In this document: positions 25,440 to 34,539 of the stretch, one piece after another
How positions within the stretch are numbered: the stretch's first letter is position 1
How the letters are laid out: each line of letters opens with the position of its first letter
Assembly (NCBI GenBank): GCA_963732355.1
Contig: CAVSZD010000011.1
Span: 62,001-126,000 of the forward strand
DNA: 64,000 bases
Direction of reading: 5' to 3'
From: JADKAV01 sp963732355
GTDB taxonomy: Bacteria; Actinomycetota; Actinomycetes; S36-B12; UBA10799
Made by a program: the position numbers and the translations under genes
The notes under the pieces: generated by a model
What the model was told of the DNA's origin: nothing
Database searches by the model: none
Seen by the model: only the letters and a program-made list of their open reading frames with translations

Positions 25440-26003
25440 ATGGTGAACCTGACGCGGATCTATACCCGTACCGGCGATGACGGGACAACCGCGCTGGGCG
25501 ATTTCAGCCGGACCTCCAAGACCGACCCCCGACTTGAGGCGTATGCCGATGTCGACGAGGCCAATAGCGCGATCGGGGTCGTACTCGCGGTTGGGGAGCC
25601 TGCCGCGGACCTGGTCGAGGTCCTGTCGCGTATACAGAACGAACTGTTCGATGTGGGCGCGGATCTGTGCACACCGTTGGGCGGGGACGGGCCTGCCTTA
25701 CGTGTCACTCAGGACTACATCGACCGCCTCGAGGCCGATTGCGACCGGTTCAACGCCGATCTACCCGCATTGCGCTCGTTCATCCTGCCGGGCGGGACGA
25801 AGGCCTCGGCGTTGCTGCACGTCGCGCGGACCGTCGCGCGGCGCGCGGAGCGGGCCACATGGTTGGCCATTGGCGAGTACGGCGACTCGATGAACCCCTT
25901 GACGACCCACTACCTGAACCGGTTGTCGGACCTGTTGTTCATCCTGTCCAGGGTCGCCAACCCCGGCGGCGACGTGTTGTGGGTGCCGGGCGGGGATCGG
26001 TAG
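25440..26003 (+). CDS. Cob(I)yrinic acid a,c-diamide adenosyltransferase, PduO type
   Basis: The protein has 187 residues and forms a trimeric helical bundle. The ATP-binding N-terminus YTRTGDDGTTALGD and the helix RTVARRAERATW are diagnostic, as is the final LNRLSDLLFILSR. It makes adenosylcobalamin, the cofactor of methylmalonyl- and ethylmalonyl-CoA mutases, which links it to meaB and mce earlier in the window. It is divergent from the membrane hydrolase gene, and its 3' side is the 72-bp repeat array. Confidence 0.93.
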   Translation: MVNLTRIYTRTGDDGTTALGDFSRTSKTDPRLEAYADVDEANSAIGVVLAVGEPAADLVEVLSRIQNELFDVGADLCTPLGGDGPALRVTQDYIDRLEADCDRFNADLPALRSFILPGGTKASALLHVARTVARRAERATWLAIGEYGDSMNPLTTHYLNRLSDLLFILSRVANPGGDVLWVPGGDR

Positions 26004-26035
26004 TCGGGCGGGGTTGCGGGGGCGCGGGTGGGTCC

Positions 26036-26590
26036 GGCCGAGCCCCTGCTGTTTTCAGGCAACTGGGTTGCCGGTTTCGCACTTTGCCTCGTGGCGCCGG
26101 TGGGTCCGGCCGAACCCCTGCTGTTTTCAGGCAACTGGGTTGCCGGTTTCGCACTTTGCCTACGCGGCGCGGGTGGGTCCGGCCGAACCCCTGCTGTTTT
26201 CAGGCGACTGGGTTGCCGGTTTCGCACTTTGCCTCGTGGCGCGGGTGGGTCCGGCCGAACCCCTGCTGTTTTCAGGCAACTGGGTTGCCGGTTTCGCACT
26301 TTGCCTCGTGGCGCGCCCAGCCGAACCCCTGCTGTTTTCAGGCAACTGGGTTGCCGGTTTCGCACTTTGCCTACGCGGCGCGGTCCGGCCGAACCCCTGC
26401 TGTTTTCGGGCAACTGGGTTGCCGGTTTCGCACTTTGCCTCGTGGCGCGGGTGGGTCCGGCCGAACCCCTGCTGTTTTCAGGCAACTGGGTTGCCGGTTT
26501 CGCACTTTGCCTCGTGGCGCCGGTGGGTCCGGCCGAACCCCTGCTGGTTTCAGGCAACTGGGTTGCCGGTTTCGCACTTTGCCTACCGGC
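26036..26590. repeat. Tandem array of eight ~72-bp units
   Basis: Eight near-identical units fill most of the 618-bp gap between the convergent adenosyltransferase gene and atpC. Starts of the shared core (cccctgctg) are at 26043, 26115, 26188, 26260, 26326, 26394, 26466 and 26538, giving periods of 72, 73, 72, 66, 68, 72 and 72. Each 50-bp core contains a 6-bp stem GGCAAC-TGG-GTTGCC. The ~22-bp linkers vary in length and end in GGCCGAA or CAGCCGAA. No unit contains a stop codon, so long spurious ORFs run through it. I see no promoter or gene here. Confidence 0.92.
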
Positions 26591-26621
26591 GCGCCCCAGC
26601 CGCCCGGCGAGGTCGAACAGG

Positions 26622-26999
26622 TCAGTGGCGCGGACCCACAGCCACCTGTAGGCGGCCCTCCTGCTTGCGCACCTCGGACTCTGTGCCCTTCTTGCGGGCC
26701 TCGTCGAGCTCCTGCTCCGCCTGCCGGACATCGATCTCCGAGGCGAGCTCCAACCACTCAGCCAGGATGATCACCCGGTCGCTGTCGACTGTGGCGAAAC
26801 CCTCGTGGATGTACGCACGTACGTCCTCGCCCTCGACCGGGCGGATGAGGATGGGGCCGTCAGCCAGCATTCCCATCAACGGCGAGTGCCCGGGCATGAT
26901 GCCGGTCTCCCCATCAAGGGTCCGCAGGACCACCAGCTTCGCCTCGCCCTCCCAGACGTTGCGCCGGGTGGACACCATGGCCACGTTGAGGGTCGCCAT
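26622..26999 (-). CDS. atpC: ATP synthase epsilon subunit
   Basis: The protein has 125 residues from ATG 26999, two bases after the beta-subunit stop; a longer open frame to 27053 lies inside atpD. It begins MATLNVAMVSTRRNVWEGEA, with ETGIMPGHSPLMG in the beta-sandwich and a C-terminal helical pair rich in Glu/Arg. It is the central-stalk regulator of F1 and the last gene of the operon. Confidence 0.95.
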   Translation of the reverse strand: MATLNVAMVSTRRNVWEGEAKLVVLRTLDGETGIMPGHSPLMGMLADGPILIRPVEGEDVRAYIHEGFATVDSDRVIILAEWLELASEIDVRQAEQELDEARKKGTESEVRKQEGRLQVAVGPRH

Positions 27000-27001
27000 G
27001 A

Positions 27002-28447
27002 CTACTTGGCCAGCTTCGCCGCGTTGCGCTCGACGTCCTCGATGCCACCACACATGAAGAAGGCTTGCTCGGGGATGTGGTCGTACTCACCATCGGCCAA
27101 GGACTTGAACGAAGCGATGGTCTCCTCGACCGGAACGAAGGAACCTGGCTGGCCGGTGAAGGCCTCGGCCACGAACATGTTCTGGCTCAGGAACCGCTGA
27201 ATACGACGGGCCCGGTTGACGAGGATCTTGTCCTCTTCGGAGAGCTCGTCAATACCGAGGATCGCGATGATGTCCTGCAGGTCCTTGTACCTCTGCAGGA
27301 TCTCCTTGACCCTGGCCGCCACGGCGTAGTGCTCGTCGCCGATGTAGCGGGGGTCAAGAATGCGCGAAGTGGAGTCCAGCGGATCCACCGCAGGGTAGAT
27401 GCCCAACTCGGAAATCGGCCGCGACAGGGTCGTGGTCGCATCCAGGTGCGCGAAGGTTGTGGCCGGCGCGGGGTCGGTCAAGTCGTCAGCAGGCACGTAA
27501 ATGGCCTGCAGCGAGGTGATCGAGTGGCCGCGGGTCGAGGTGATCCGCTCCTGCAATTGGCCCATCTCGTCGGCCAGGGTCGGCTGGTAGCCCACCGCGG
27601 AAGGCATGCGGCCCAGCAGCGTCGAGACCTCGGAACCGGCCTGGGTGAACCGGAAGATGTTGTCGATGAACAGCAGCACGTCCTGCTTCTGCACGTCGCG
27701 GAAATACTCGGCCATCGTCAACGCGGTCAGCGCAACCCGAAGACGCGTGCCGGGCGGCTCGTCCATCTGGCCGAAGACCAGCGCGGTCTTGTTGATGACG
27801 CCGGACTCGGTCATCTCCAGGAAGAGGTCGTTGCCCTCACGGGTGCGCTCCCCCACCCCGGCGAACACCGAAACACCCGAGAAGTTCTCGGCGACGCGGT
27901 AGATCATCTCCTGGATCAAGACGGTCTTACCGACACCGGCTCCACCGAACAGACCGATCTTGCCACCCTTGACGTACGGGGTGAGCAGGTCGATGACCTT
28001 GATGCCGGTCCAGAACACCTCGGTCTTGGACTCGAGCTGGTCGAAGTTCGGAGCCTGCGCATGGATGCCGCGGCGATCCGTGATCTGCAACGAGGATTCC
28101 TCGACGTCCAGCGGCTTGCCCAGGGTGTTCCACACGTGTCCCAGCGTGATGTCGCCCACGGGCACCGTGATCGCGTCGCCGGTGTCGCGCACCTCGGAAC
28201 CGCGGATGAGTCCATCGGTGGGCTGCATGGAAATGGCGCGGACCATGTTGTCGCCGATGTGCTGGGCGACCTCCAGGGTCAGCATGCGGTGCTCGACATC
28301 GCCCTCGCCTGCGTCGAACGTGACGTCGACATGCAGTGCGTTGAACAACTCGGGCATCTGCTCGGCCGGGAACTCGACGTCGACGACCGGTCCGGTGACG
28401 CGGGCGACGCGGCCGACTCCGGCAATCGTGTCTGGTGTCGCGGTCAT
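27002..28447 (-). CDS. atpD: ATP synthase beta subunit
   Basis: The protein has 481 residues from ATG 28447; the frame is open much further upstream inside atpG. P-loop GGAGVGKT is at 168-175, with GERTREGND and the DELSEEDK lever motif near the C-terminus. It is the catalytic subunit of F1. Five bases separate it from the atpG stop. Confidence 0.97.
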   Translation of the reverse strand: MTATPDTIAGVGRVARVTGPVVDVEFPAEQMPELFNALHVDVTFDAGEGDVEHRMLTLEVAQHIGDNMVRAISMQPTDGLIRGSEVRDTGDAITVPVGDITLGHVWNTLGKPLDVEESSLQITDRRGIHAQAPNFDQLESKTEVFWTGIKVIDLLTPYVKGGKIGLFGGAGVGKTVLIQEMIYRVAENFSGVSVFAGVGERTREGNDLFLEMTESGVINKTALVFGQMDEPPGTRLRVALTALTMAEYFRDVQKQDVLLFIDNIFRFTQAGSEVSTLLGRMPSAVGYQPTLADEMGQLQERITSTRGHSITSLQAIYVPADDLTDPAPATTFAHLDATTTLSRPISELGIYPAVDPLDSTSRILDPRYIGDEHYAVAARVKEILQRYKDLQDIIAILGIDELSEEDKILVNRARRIQRFLSQNMFVAEAFTGQPGSFVPVEETIASFKSLADGEYDHIPEQAFFMCGGIEDVERNAAKLAK

Positions 28448-28452
28448 GTGTT

Positions 28453-29397
28453 TCAGCTCCCTGAGGTTGCGGAGGCCAGCGCGTCGGCACCACCGACGAT
28501 CTCGCTGATTTCCTGGGTGATCTCGGCCTGGCGGGCCTGGTTGGCTTGACGGGTGAGGGACTTCATGAGTTCGTCGGCGTTGTCCGTCGCCGACTTCATC
28601 GCCCGCTGACGGGCTGCGTGCTCGGATGCGGCCGACTGCAGCAGCGCCGCGTAGACCAGGTACTCCACGTACTTGGGCAACAACGCATCGAGCACTTCTT
28701 CGGGGCTGGGCTCGAAGTCGTACAAGGGCCACACGGGCTTACCACCGGCGTCGTCACCGCCGGTGATGTTGGACGCGGACGTGTCCACGACCTCCTCGAC
28801 GACCTCCAAGGGAAGAATCCTGACGACCTGGACCTCTTGGCGGCCACGGTTGAAATAGCGGGTGTAGATCAGGTTGATCTCGTCCGCACCACCGTCTTCG
28901 GTCTTCATGAGGAACCGGTCAAGCAGCGCTTTCGCGATCGGTTTGGCGTCCTCGTAGGTGGGGGCGTCGGTGAAACCGGTCCAGCTGTCGGCGATCTCGC
29001 GCTCACGGAACTTGTAGAAGCCAAGCCCCTTGCGCCCGACGATGAAGGGCACAACCTCCATGTTCCGTTCGGTGCGCATCAGCTCAATGAGCCGCTCGCC
29101 CTCTTTGATCGCGTTCACAGAGTACGCCCCGGCCAGACCCCGGTCAGCCGTGACCAGCAGCATGGCAGCGCGCTGCTGGAGCCGCGCCTGGGCCGTCAGC
29201 GGGTGACTGCCCTTGGTGTGCGAAGCCGCGAGACCGACAGCCTGCAGCAACTCCCGGGCATAGGGCTCGGTGGCCTGCACCTGCTGCTGGGCCTTGACGA
29301 TGCGCGACGACGCGATCAGTTCCATCGCTTTGGTGATCTTCTTGGTCGCCTGGACCGATCGGATCCGGCGACGGAAGATGCGAAGTTGTGCACCCAT
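28453..29397 (-). CDS. atpG: ATP synthase gamma subunit
   Basis: The protein has 314 residues. The N-terminal MGAQLRIFRRRIRSVQATKKITKAM and C-terminal AMKSATDNADELMKSL helices form the rotating coiled coil. The central domain has the actinobacterial insertion around residues 205-225. It lies three bases downstream of atpA. Confidence 0.95.
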   Translation of the reverse strand: MGAQLRIFRRRIRSVQATKKITKAMELIASSRIVKAQQQVQATEPYARELLQAVGLAASHTKGSHPLTAQARLQQRAAMLLVTADRGLAGAYSVNAIKEGERLIELMRTERNMEVVPFIVGRKGLGFYKFREREIADSWTGFTDAPTYEDAKPIAKALLDRFLMKTEDGGADEINLIYTRYFNRGRQEVQVVRILPLEVVEEVVDTSASNITGGDDAGGKPVWPLYDFEPSPEEVLDALLPKYVEYLVYAALLQSAASEHAARQRAMKSATDNADELMKSLTRQANQARQAEITQEISEIVGGADALASATSGS

Positions 29398-29400
29398 GGC

Positions 29401-31035
29401 TCAGCCGCGCACCTGACGAGTCACCTGAGCGACCTGGATGTCCTCTTCGGCCAGCGCCTCGACGGGCATGTCCTTGACCAGTAGATGTCCTTCGCTGGTC
29501 ATGAACGTCTTCTTGAAGCCGTCGACAGCCTTTTCGAGCCCGGCGACCGTGTCGTCGGAAAGCTCGCCGGTCTCCCGGATCGTGGCCAGCAGACCGCCGT
29601 GCTGGGACTCGATGTTCTCAAGCAGTTCGCTCTCGAAGCGCTTGATGTCCTCGATCGGGACCTCATCGAGTTGACCGGAGGTTCCAGCCCACACCGAGAC
29701 GACACCACGTTCGAGGGAGAAGGGCTGGTACTGCGGCTGCTTGAGCAACTCGACCAGCCGGGAGCCACGCTCGAGCTGGGCCTTGGAGGCCTTGTCCAGG
29801 TCCGAGCCGAAGGCGGCGAACGCCTCCAGCTCGCGGAACTGGGCCAGGTCCAGTCGCAGACTTCCCGCAACCTTGCGCATCGCCTTGGGCTGCGCGGAAC
29901 CACCGACACGCGAAACGGAGATACCGACGTTGATCGCCGGGCGGACCCCGGAGTTGAACAGGTCGGACTCCAGGAAGCACTGCCCGTCGGTGATGGAGAT
30001 GACGTTGGTGGGGATGTAGGCGGAGACGTCGTTGGCCTTCGTCTCGATGATCGGCAACCCGGTCATCGAACCGGCGCCCATCTCGTCGGAGAGCTTCGCG
30101 CAACGCTCGAGCAGCCGGGAGTGCAGGTAGAAGACGTCACCGGGGTACGCCTCGCGGCCCGGCGGACGGCGCAGCAGCAAAGAGACTGCGCGGTAGGCCT
30201 CGGCCTGCTTGGACAGGTCATCAAAGATGATCAAGACGTGCTGGCCGTTGTACATCCAGTGCTGGCCGATGGCCGAGCCGGTGTAAGGCGCCAGGTACTT
30301 GAAGCCGGCCGAGTCAGAGGCAGGGGCTGCCACGATGGTCGTGTACTGCAGCGCGCCGAATTCCTCAAGCGCACCGCGCACAGCGGCGATCGTGGAGCCC
30401 TTCTGGCCGATGGCTACGTAGATGCACTTGACCTGCTTCTTCGGGTCGCCGGACTCCCAGTTGGACTTCTGGTTGAGGATCGTGTCCAGCGCGATCGCGG
30501 TCTTGCCGGTCTGGCGGTCACCAATGATCAGCTGGCGCTGCCCGCGGCCGATGGCCGTCATGGCATCTACGGCCTTGAGCCCGGTCAACATGGGCTCCTT
30601 GACCGGCTGGCGTTCCACCACCGTGGGCGCCTGCAGCTCAAGGGCACGATCGGTCTCCGCCACGATGTCCCCGAGGCCGTCGATCGGCTTGCCCAGCGGG
30701 TCCACAACCCGACCGAGGAAGCCATCACCGACAGGCACCGACAGGACTCGGCCGGTGCGACGCACCGTCTGGCCCTCCTCGATGTCGCTGCCGTCACCGA
30801 GAAGAACGACACCGATCTCACGCACGTCGAGGTTCAGCGCCAGACCCAGCAGGCCGCCCTCGAACTCGAGCAGCTCGTTGGTCATCGCCGAGTGCAGGCC
30901 TTCGACGCGGGCGATGCCGTCACCGGTCTCCACGACACGGCCGACTTCCTCGCGGGCATTCTCCGGGCTGAACGACGAGACGTTGGCCTCGATCGCAGCG
31001 CGGATCTCCTCCGGCGAGATCGAAAGTTCGGTCAT
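29401..31035 (-). CDS. atpA: ATP synthase alpha subunit
   Basis: The protein has 544 residues. The non-catalytic P-loop GDRQTGKT is at 172-179, and it has RPAINVGISVSRVGG and the family tail. ATG 31035 follows a GAGAGGCACTG-type site. It is part of the F1 hexamer. A short 29-base gap separates it from atpH. Confidence 0.97.
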   Translation of the reverse strand: MTELSISPEEIRAAIEANVSSFSPENAREEVGRVVETGDGIARVEGLHSAMTNELLEFEGGLLGLALNLDVREIGVVLLGDGSDIEEGQTVRRTGRVLSVPVGDGFLGRVVDPLGKPIDGLGDIVAETDRALELQAPTVVERQPVKEPMLTGLKAVDAMTAIGRGQRQLIIGDRQTGKTAIALDTILNQKSNWESGDPKKQVKCIYVAIGQKGSTIAAVRGALEEFGALQYTTIVAAPASDSAGFKYLAPYTGSAIGQHWMYNGQHVLIIFDDLSKQAEAYRAVSLLLRRPPGREAYPGDVFYLHSRLLERCAKLSDEMGAGSMTGLPIIETKANDVSAYIPTNVISITDGQCFLESDLFNSGVRPAINVGISVSRVGGSAQPKAMRKVAGSLRLDLAQFRELEAFAAFGSDLDKASKAQLERGSRLVELLKQPQYQPFSLERGVVSVWAGTSGQLDEVPIEDIKRFESELLENIESQHGGLLATIRETGELSDDTVAGLEKAVDGFKKTFMTSEGHLLVKDMPVEALAEEDIQVAQVTRQVRG

Positions 31036-31064
31036 GATCAGTGCCTCTCGTTGCTAGTTCTTCG

Positions 31065-31883
31065 TCAGTGGGTGAGGCGGCGGCGTGCCGCCTCCAAGCG
31101 GGTGGAAAGAGTTGCGTCGATCACTTCATCGCCGACCCGAACTTCCAGGCCACCCATGATGGAGGGGTCGACAGTCACATTGAGTTGCACATCGCGGTTG
31201 TGCAGACGCCCGAGCGCTGCGACCAATCGCGACGACTGCTCCTCGGACAAGGCACGTGCGCTGCGGACCTCGGCCACCACACGCCCGCGGCGAGCCGCAG
31301 CCAGGGTGCTCAAGTCCGACACCGCTGTCTGGACCGGGCGTCCATGCAGTTCGGTGGTCACGGACTGCAAGAGACTGACCGTGATGGGGTCAGCCTTACC
31401 GTCGAGCAGATCCGAGGTGATCGCGGCCTTGCTGGCCTCGTCCACAGCGGGATTGGTCAAAGCCATCTGCAGGTCGGGGTTCGAGTCGATGATGCGACCG
31501 AACCGGAAGATCTCTTCCTCGACCCGGTCGAGGCGGCCCTGCTTCTCCGCGGACATCAGCAACAGGCTCTGCCCGGTCTCATCAAGTGCATCGACCAGGT
31601 CCGCGTCGCTGGACCAACGGTGCGAGGCCGTCTCAGAGATGAGCGAGAGTGCCGACTGCGACATCTTTTCGCCGAGCAGCCGCTGCAGCAGTGCCTGCTT
31701 CGCGGCGGACTCCAAGGCGCCATCGGCCAGCGTCTGCCGAAGCGTGCGCTCATGACCGAGCAGGGATGCGAACGACAAGACGGACTGACCATCCGTGGCC
31801 AGAGCAGCCTCGTCAGCGCTGTCGAAGCGCGCGTTCACGGCCTCCCGTAGCGCTGCCATGGACGTGCGACTGGCCCCGATCAT
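31065..31883 (-). CDS. atpH: ATP synthase delta subunit
   Basis: The protein has 272 residues. This length is usual for non-mycobacterial actinobacteria, where delta is separate and carries an extra N-terminal helical domain. The C-terminal part contains VNVTVDPSIMGGLEVRVGDEV, the stator-binding end. Its start overlaps the atpF stop by one base (TGATG). Confidence 0.92.
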   Translation of the reverse strand: MIGASRTSMAALREAVNARFDSADEAALATDGQSVLSFASLLGHERTLRQTLADGALESAAKQALLQRLLGEKMSQSALSLISETASHRWSSDADLVDALDETGQSLLLMSAEKQGRLDRVEEEIFRFGRIIDSNPDLQMALTNPAVDEASKAAITSDLLDGKADPITVSLLQSVTTELHGRPVQTAVSDLSTLAAARRGRVVAEVRSARALSEEQSSRLVAALGRLHNRDVQLNVTVDPSIMGGLEVRVGDEVIDATLSTRLEAARRRLTH

Positions 31884-32431
31884 CAGTTCTGCCCGCCGTT
31901 CGGGCTGGCCTGCTCGAGTTCGGCGATGAACCGGTCGACGACCGATGCGGCGCGTGCGTCATCGGTCAACGACTCACCGACGATACGTCCGGCCAGATCC
32001 GTCGCGACCCCGCCCATGGACCTGCGCAGGTCAGCAAGGGCCTTGGCCTTCTCGGCCTCGATCTGGGCAGTCGCGTTGGCGGCGATCTGAGCAGCCTGAG
32101 CTTCAGCTGCCTTACGGGACTCCTCCATCACAGATGCGCGCTCGGCCTCGGCCTGCTGACGGATCTCTGCGACTTCGGCCCGGGCGGCGGCCATCTGCTC
32201 CTGGTACTGCTCAAGCGTGCGTTGTGCCTCGGCCTGCGCCTCCTCGGCGCGCTTGATCCCGCCTTCGATCACGTCGGCACGCTCCTCGAGCGTCTCCTTG
32301 ATCTTGGGCAGGGCGACCTTGGCCAGCACCCCGAACACGATGAAGAACGCCACCAACCCGATGACGAACTCGAACATCGGGATGCGCAGCACGTTGCTTC
32401 CGCCTTCTTCGGCAGCAAGCATCCACGTCAT
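31883..32431 (-). CDS. atpF: ATP synthase subunit b
   Basis: The protein has 182 residues. One N-terminal membrane helix (about 22-42) is followed by a long charged coiled coil with many Glu/Ala heptads, the peripheral stalk. It is a single separate b subunit, not fused to delta as in Mycobacterium. Confidence 0.95.
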   Translation of the reverse strand: MTWMLAAEEGGSNVLRIPMFEFVIGLVAFFIVFGVLAKVALPKIKETLEERADVIEGGIKRAEEAQAEAQRTLEQYQEQMAAARAEVAEIRQQAEAERASVMEESRKAAEAQAAQIAANATAQIEAEKAKALADLRRSMGGVATDLAGRIVGESLTDDARAASVVDRFIAELEQASPNGGQN

Positions 32432-32443
32432 GGCGAAAGTTCC

Positions 32444-32680
32444 TTATGCGCCGAAGACGAACGGGGCGACGAAGCCCAGCAGCGCCAGCGCCTCAGCAAG
32501 GGCGAACCCGAGCAGCATGTTCTGGCGGATCACACCGTAGGCCTCGGGCTGGCGAGCGATCGCCTGGACACCGTTACCGAAGATGATTCCGATACCGATG
32601 CCGGGGCCGATGGCGGCCAGACCGTACCCGATACTTCCCAGTGAGCCGCTGATCGATACTTCGGCAAGCACATCCAGCAT
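32444..32680 (-). CDS. atpE: ATP synthase subunit c
   Basis: The protein has 78 residues from ATG 32680, preceded by an AGAAGGAGAAGG ribosome site; the frame is open upstream inside atpB. It is a two-helix hairpin with the GxGxG helix-packing motif (IGPGIGIGIIFG) and the proton-binding carboxylate E63. No sodium-ligand signature is seen, so it is a proton rotor. Confidence 0.96.
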   Translation of the reverse strand: MLDVLAEVSISGSLGSIGYGLAAIGPGIGIGIIFGNGVQAIARQPEAYGVIRQNMLLGFALAEALALLGFVAPFVFGA

Positions 32681-32739
32681 GTCGGTTCCTTCTCCTTCTC
32701 GGACCCCCTGTTGGGGGTACGTCTCATGTTGCGTTGCGG

Positions 32740-33552
32740 TCAGTGTTCGGCGTGCAGTGATCCGGCGATGTACACCGCGGTCAGCAGCGTGAAGATGTAC
32801 GCCTGCAAAGCCTGGATCAGGGCTTCGAAGGCGGTGAAGATGATGGTCATCAAGAACGAAGTCGCCGAACCCAGGATGCCGATGACCGACGGGCTGGCCA
32901 GGTAGAACGTGGCGACGGTGAAGACCGTCAGCAGCAAGTGGCCGGCGAACATGTTTGCGAACAACCGGATGGACAGCGTGACTGGGCGGACCAGCACATT
33001 GGAGATCAGCTCGATCGGGGCCAGGATCACGTAGATCGGCTTGGGCATCCCGGGCGGGAACATCATGTTCGTGAAGAACTTGACTGGACCCTGGTGGCGC
33101 ATCCCCAGGTACATGTAGATGATCCACACCATGATCGCCAGCCCCACAGGGAAGGCGAACCGGGAGTTCACAGGGAACTGGGCCCCGGGAATGATGCCCC
33201 AGAGGTTACCGATCCACACGAAGAAGAAGATGCTGAAGAGCAGGGGAACGAACCGATCGCCGTCCTTGCCGATCACCTCTCGGCTGATGCCGTCGCGGAT
33301 GAACAGGTAGCCCATCTCGCCGATGCTTTGCAGTTTGCTCGGGATCAGCTGTGGGCGACGGAACGCGATCAAGAAGAAGACGATGATGAGCAGCGAGCCG
33401 AGCAGGAGCAGGAACACCGGCTTGGTGAACTGCCCGAAGTACGGTTCGATGTCGAAGATCGAGGCGTCGGGAGCGGGGAAACCGCACCCGGAATCATTGC
33501 CGAGGTGACACCCCGGCTCGATCTCGGCCATGGGAACGACTGCGCCCTGCAC
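32740..33552 (-). CDS. atpB: ATP synthase subunit a
   Basis: The protein has 270 residues and about six membrane helices. The essential Arg lies in LSIRLFANMFAGHLL. GTG 33552 overlaps the upstream stop (TAGTG). An alternative start is the internal ATG seven codons later (MAEIEPG). The proton channel half is formed with subunit c. Confidence 0.95.
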   Translation of the reverse strand: MQGAVVPMAEIEPGCHLGNDSGCGFPAPDASIFDIEPYFGQFTKPVFLLLLGSLLIIVFFLIAFRRPQLIPSKLQSIGEMGYLFIRDGISREVIGKDGDRFVPLLFSIFFFVWIGNLWGIIPGAQFPVNSRFAFPVGLAIMVWIIYMYLGMRHQGPVKFFTNMMFPPGMPKPIYVILAPIELISNVLVRPVTLSIRLFANMFAGHLLLTVFTVATFYLASPSVIGILGSATSFLMTIIFTAFEALIQALQAYIFTLLTAVYIAGSLHAEH

Positions 33553-33806
33553 TACGCCTCCCGCTGTGTACTAGGACCGCCATCCAACTGCCGTAGGCGA
33601 TAGAAGATCAGGTAAGTACTGGCCACGAGTCCGAACACCGCACCGATCGCTAGTCCCACCGACTGATTGTCGAAGTACATCCCGATCAGGAAACCAAGAC
33701 CGCCGTAGATCAAAACGCCGGCGATCAGGTTGTTGAGGACCGTCCACGCCACGTTGGGCGCATCGCGGTCGACGGGGGTTGGTGAAGGTTTCATGTTCGC
33801 GCTCAA
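33552..33806 (-). CDS. AtpZ/AtpI-family F1Fo accessory protein
   Basis: The protein has 84 residues and two membrane helices (about 23-42 and 50-69) with a GGLGFLIGMYFD motif, typical of the ATPase gene1/AtpZ family that assists c-ring assembly or carries Mg/Ca. It lies between the AtpI-like gene and atpB, with a one-base overlap. Confidence 0.85.
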   Translation of the reverse strand: MSANMKPSPTPVDRDAPNVAWTVLNNLIAGVLIYGGLGFLIGMYFDNQSVGLAIGAVFGLVASTYLIFYRLRQLDGGPSTQREA

Positions 33807-33848
33807 CCTACCAGCACCCCCCGACAGTCAATGCGCCGCCCGCCGCGT

Positions 33849-34313
33849 TCATGAGCCGGGCTTTCGCAGTCTGGCGACGACCTCTGGGTCGTCGGACAGC
33901 CCGAGTGTGGATTCCGGTTCCACATAGGCAGTAGGACGCTTGGACAACTGCACGACGATGAGCCCGGTCCACACCAGGGCACACACCACGATCACGCCCG
34001 CGAAGACCTGTGGGTCGAAGAACGTGGCACCGCGAAGCAGGGCCAACAGGATGAACAAGAAGATGATCTGGCCGAGGTAGACCCCGAGCGCCATGTTGAG
34101 CCCGAGTGCCGGATTGTTGGCCATGACCTTCTGGATTGCCAACTGTCCCAAACCGAAGAACAAGAGCACGACGGCGGTCGCCATGACACCGGCAATCACC
34201 CCGGGCACACCGGCCACGATTGCTCCGACGACTGTTCCCAGAATCCCGGCAAGCGCGGTGCCGATCACAGGCCTGATGAGGCCATTGGCTGCCATAGGCG
34301 AATCGGGATTCAT
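33849..34313 (-). CDS. AtpI-like protein, first gene of the ATP synthase operon
   Basis: The protein has 154 residues and four hydrophobic helices (about 15-33, 40-58, 75-95, 103-122), then a charged tail. It matches the ATP synthase I-chain type found ahead of atpB in actinobacteria (Rv1303 position). It is an assembly chaperone by analogy. The operon promoter is expected just upstream, but I could not assign a confident -35/-10 pair. Confidence 0.82.
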   Translation of the reverse strand: MNPDSPMAANGLIRPVIGTALAGILGTVVGAIVAGVPGVIAGVMATAVVLLFFGLGQLAIQKVMANNPALGLNMALGVYLGQIIFLFILLALLRGATFFDPQVFAGVIVVCALVWTGLIVVQLSKRPTAYVEPESTLGLSDDPEVVARLRKPGS

Positions 34314-34407
34314 ATCTCTACAACTGTAACCGTTGGGTAAATCGCCAGAACCGCGGCCTCGGACCCGGGCGGTTGACGTTTGCCCGGCGGTCTCGTCTTC
34401 GATGTGC

Positions 34408-34498
34408 TGTCCGATTTTGCAGGCTCATCCTGCTGTGCAGGTACTGCTCCCCTCGGCAGACCCCGGCTAACTGCGCTATGAGCCTGCAAATACGGACA
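34408..34498. repeat. 91-bp element with 21-bp inverted ends
   Basis: Left arm 34408-34428 and the complement of right arm 34478-34498 match at 19 of 21 positions, beginning TGTCCG and ending GCAGGCTCAT. The 49-bp centre has no ORF. It lies in the 226-bp gap between wecA and atpI and resembles a miniature inverted-repeat element. A role in expression of the ATP operon downstream is possible but unproven. Confidence 0.75.
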
Positions 34499-34539
34499 CG
34501 AGTGCGACTCGCGGACGCCGACCGCTGGTCAGACGGCGC

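Noticed and set aside
26036..26590. CRISPR array
   Set aside because: The linkers between cores are nearly identical to each other rather than unique spacers, and no cas genes are present.
25667..27057. Long open frames on both strands through the 72-bp array
   Set aside because: They arise because each unit lacks stop codons in these frames; they overlap atpC or the adenosyltransferase gene and encode only a repeat with no recognisable domain.
29485..31755. 756-codon frame antisense to atpA and atpH
   Set aside because: It is a high-GC shadow of real ATP synthase genes and shows no domain.
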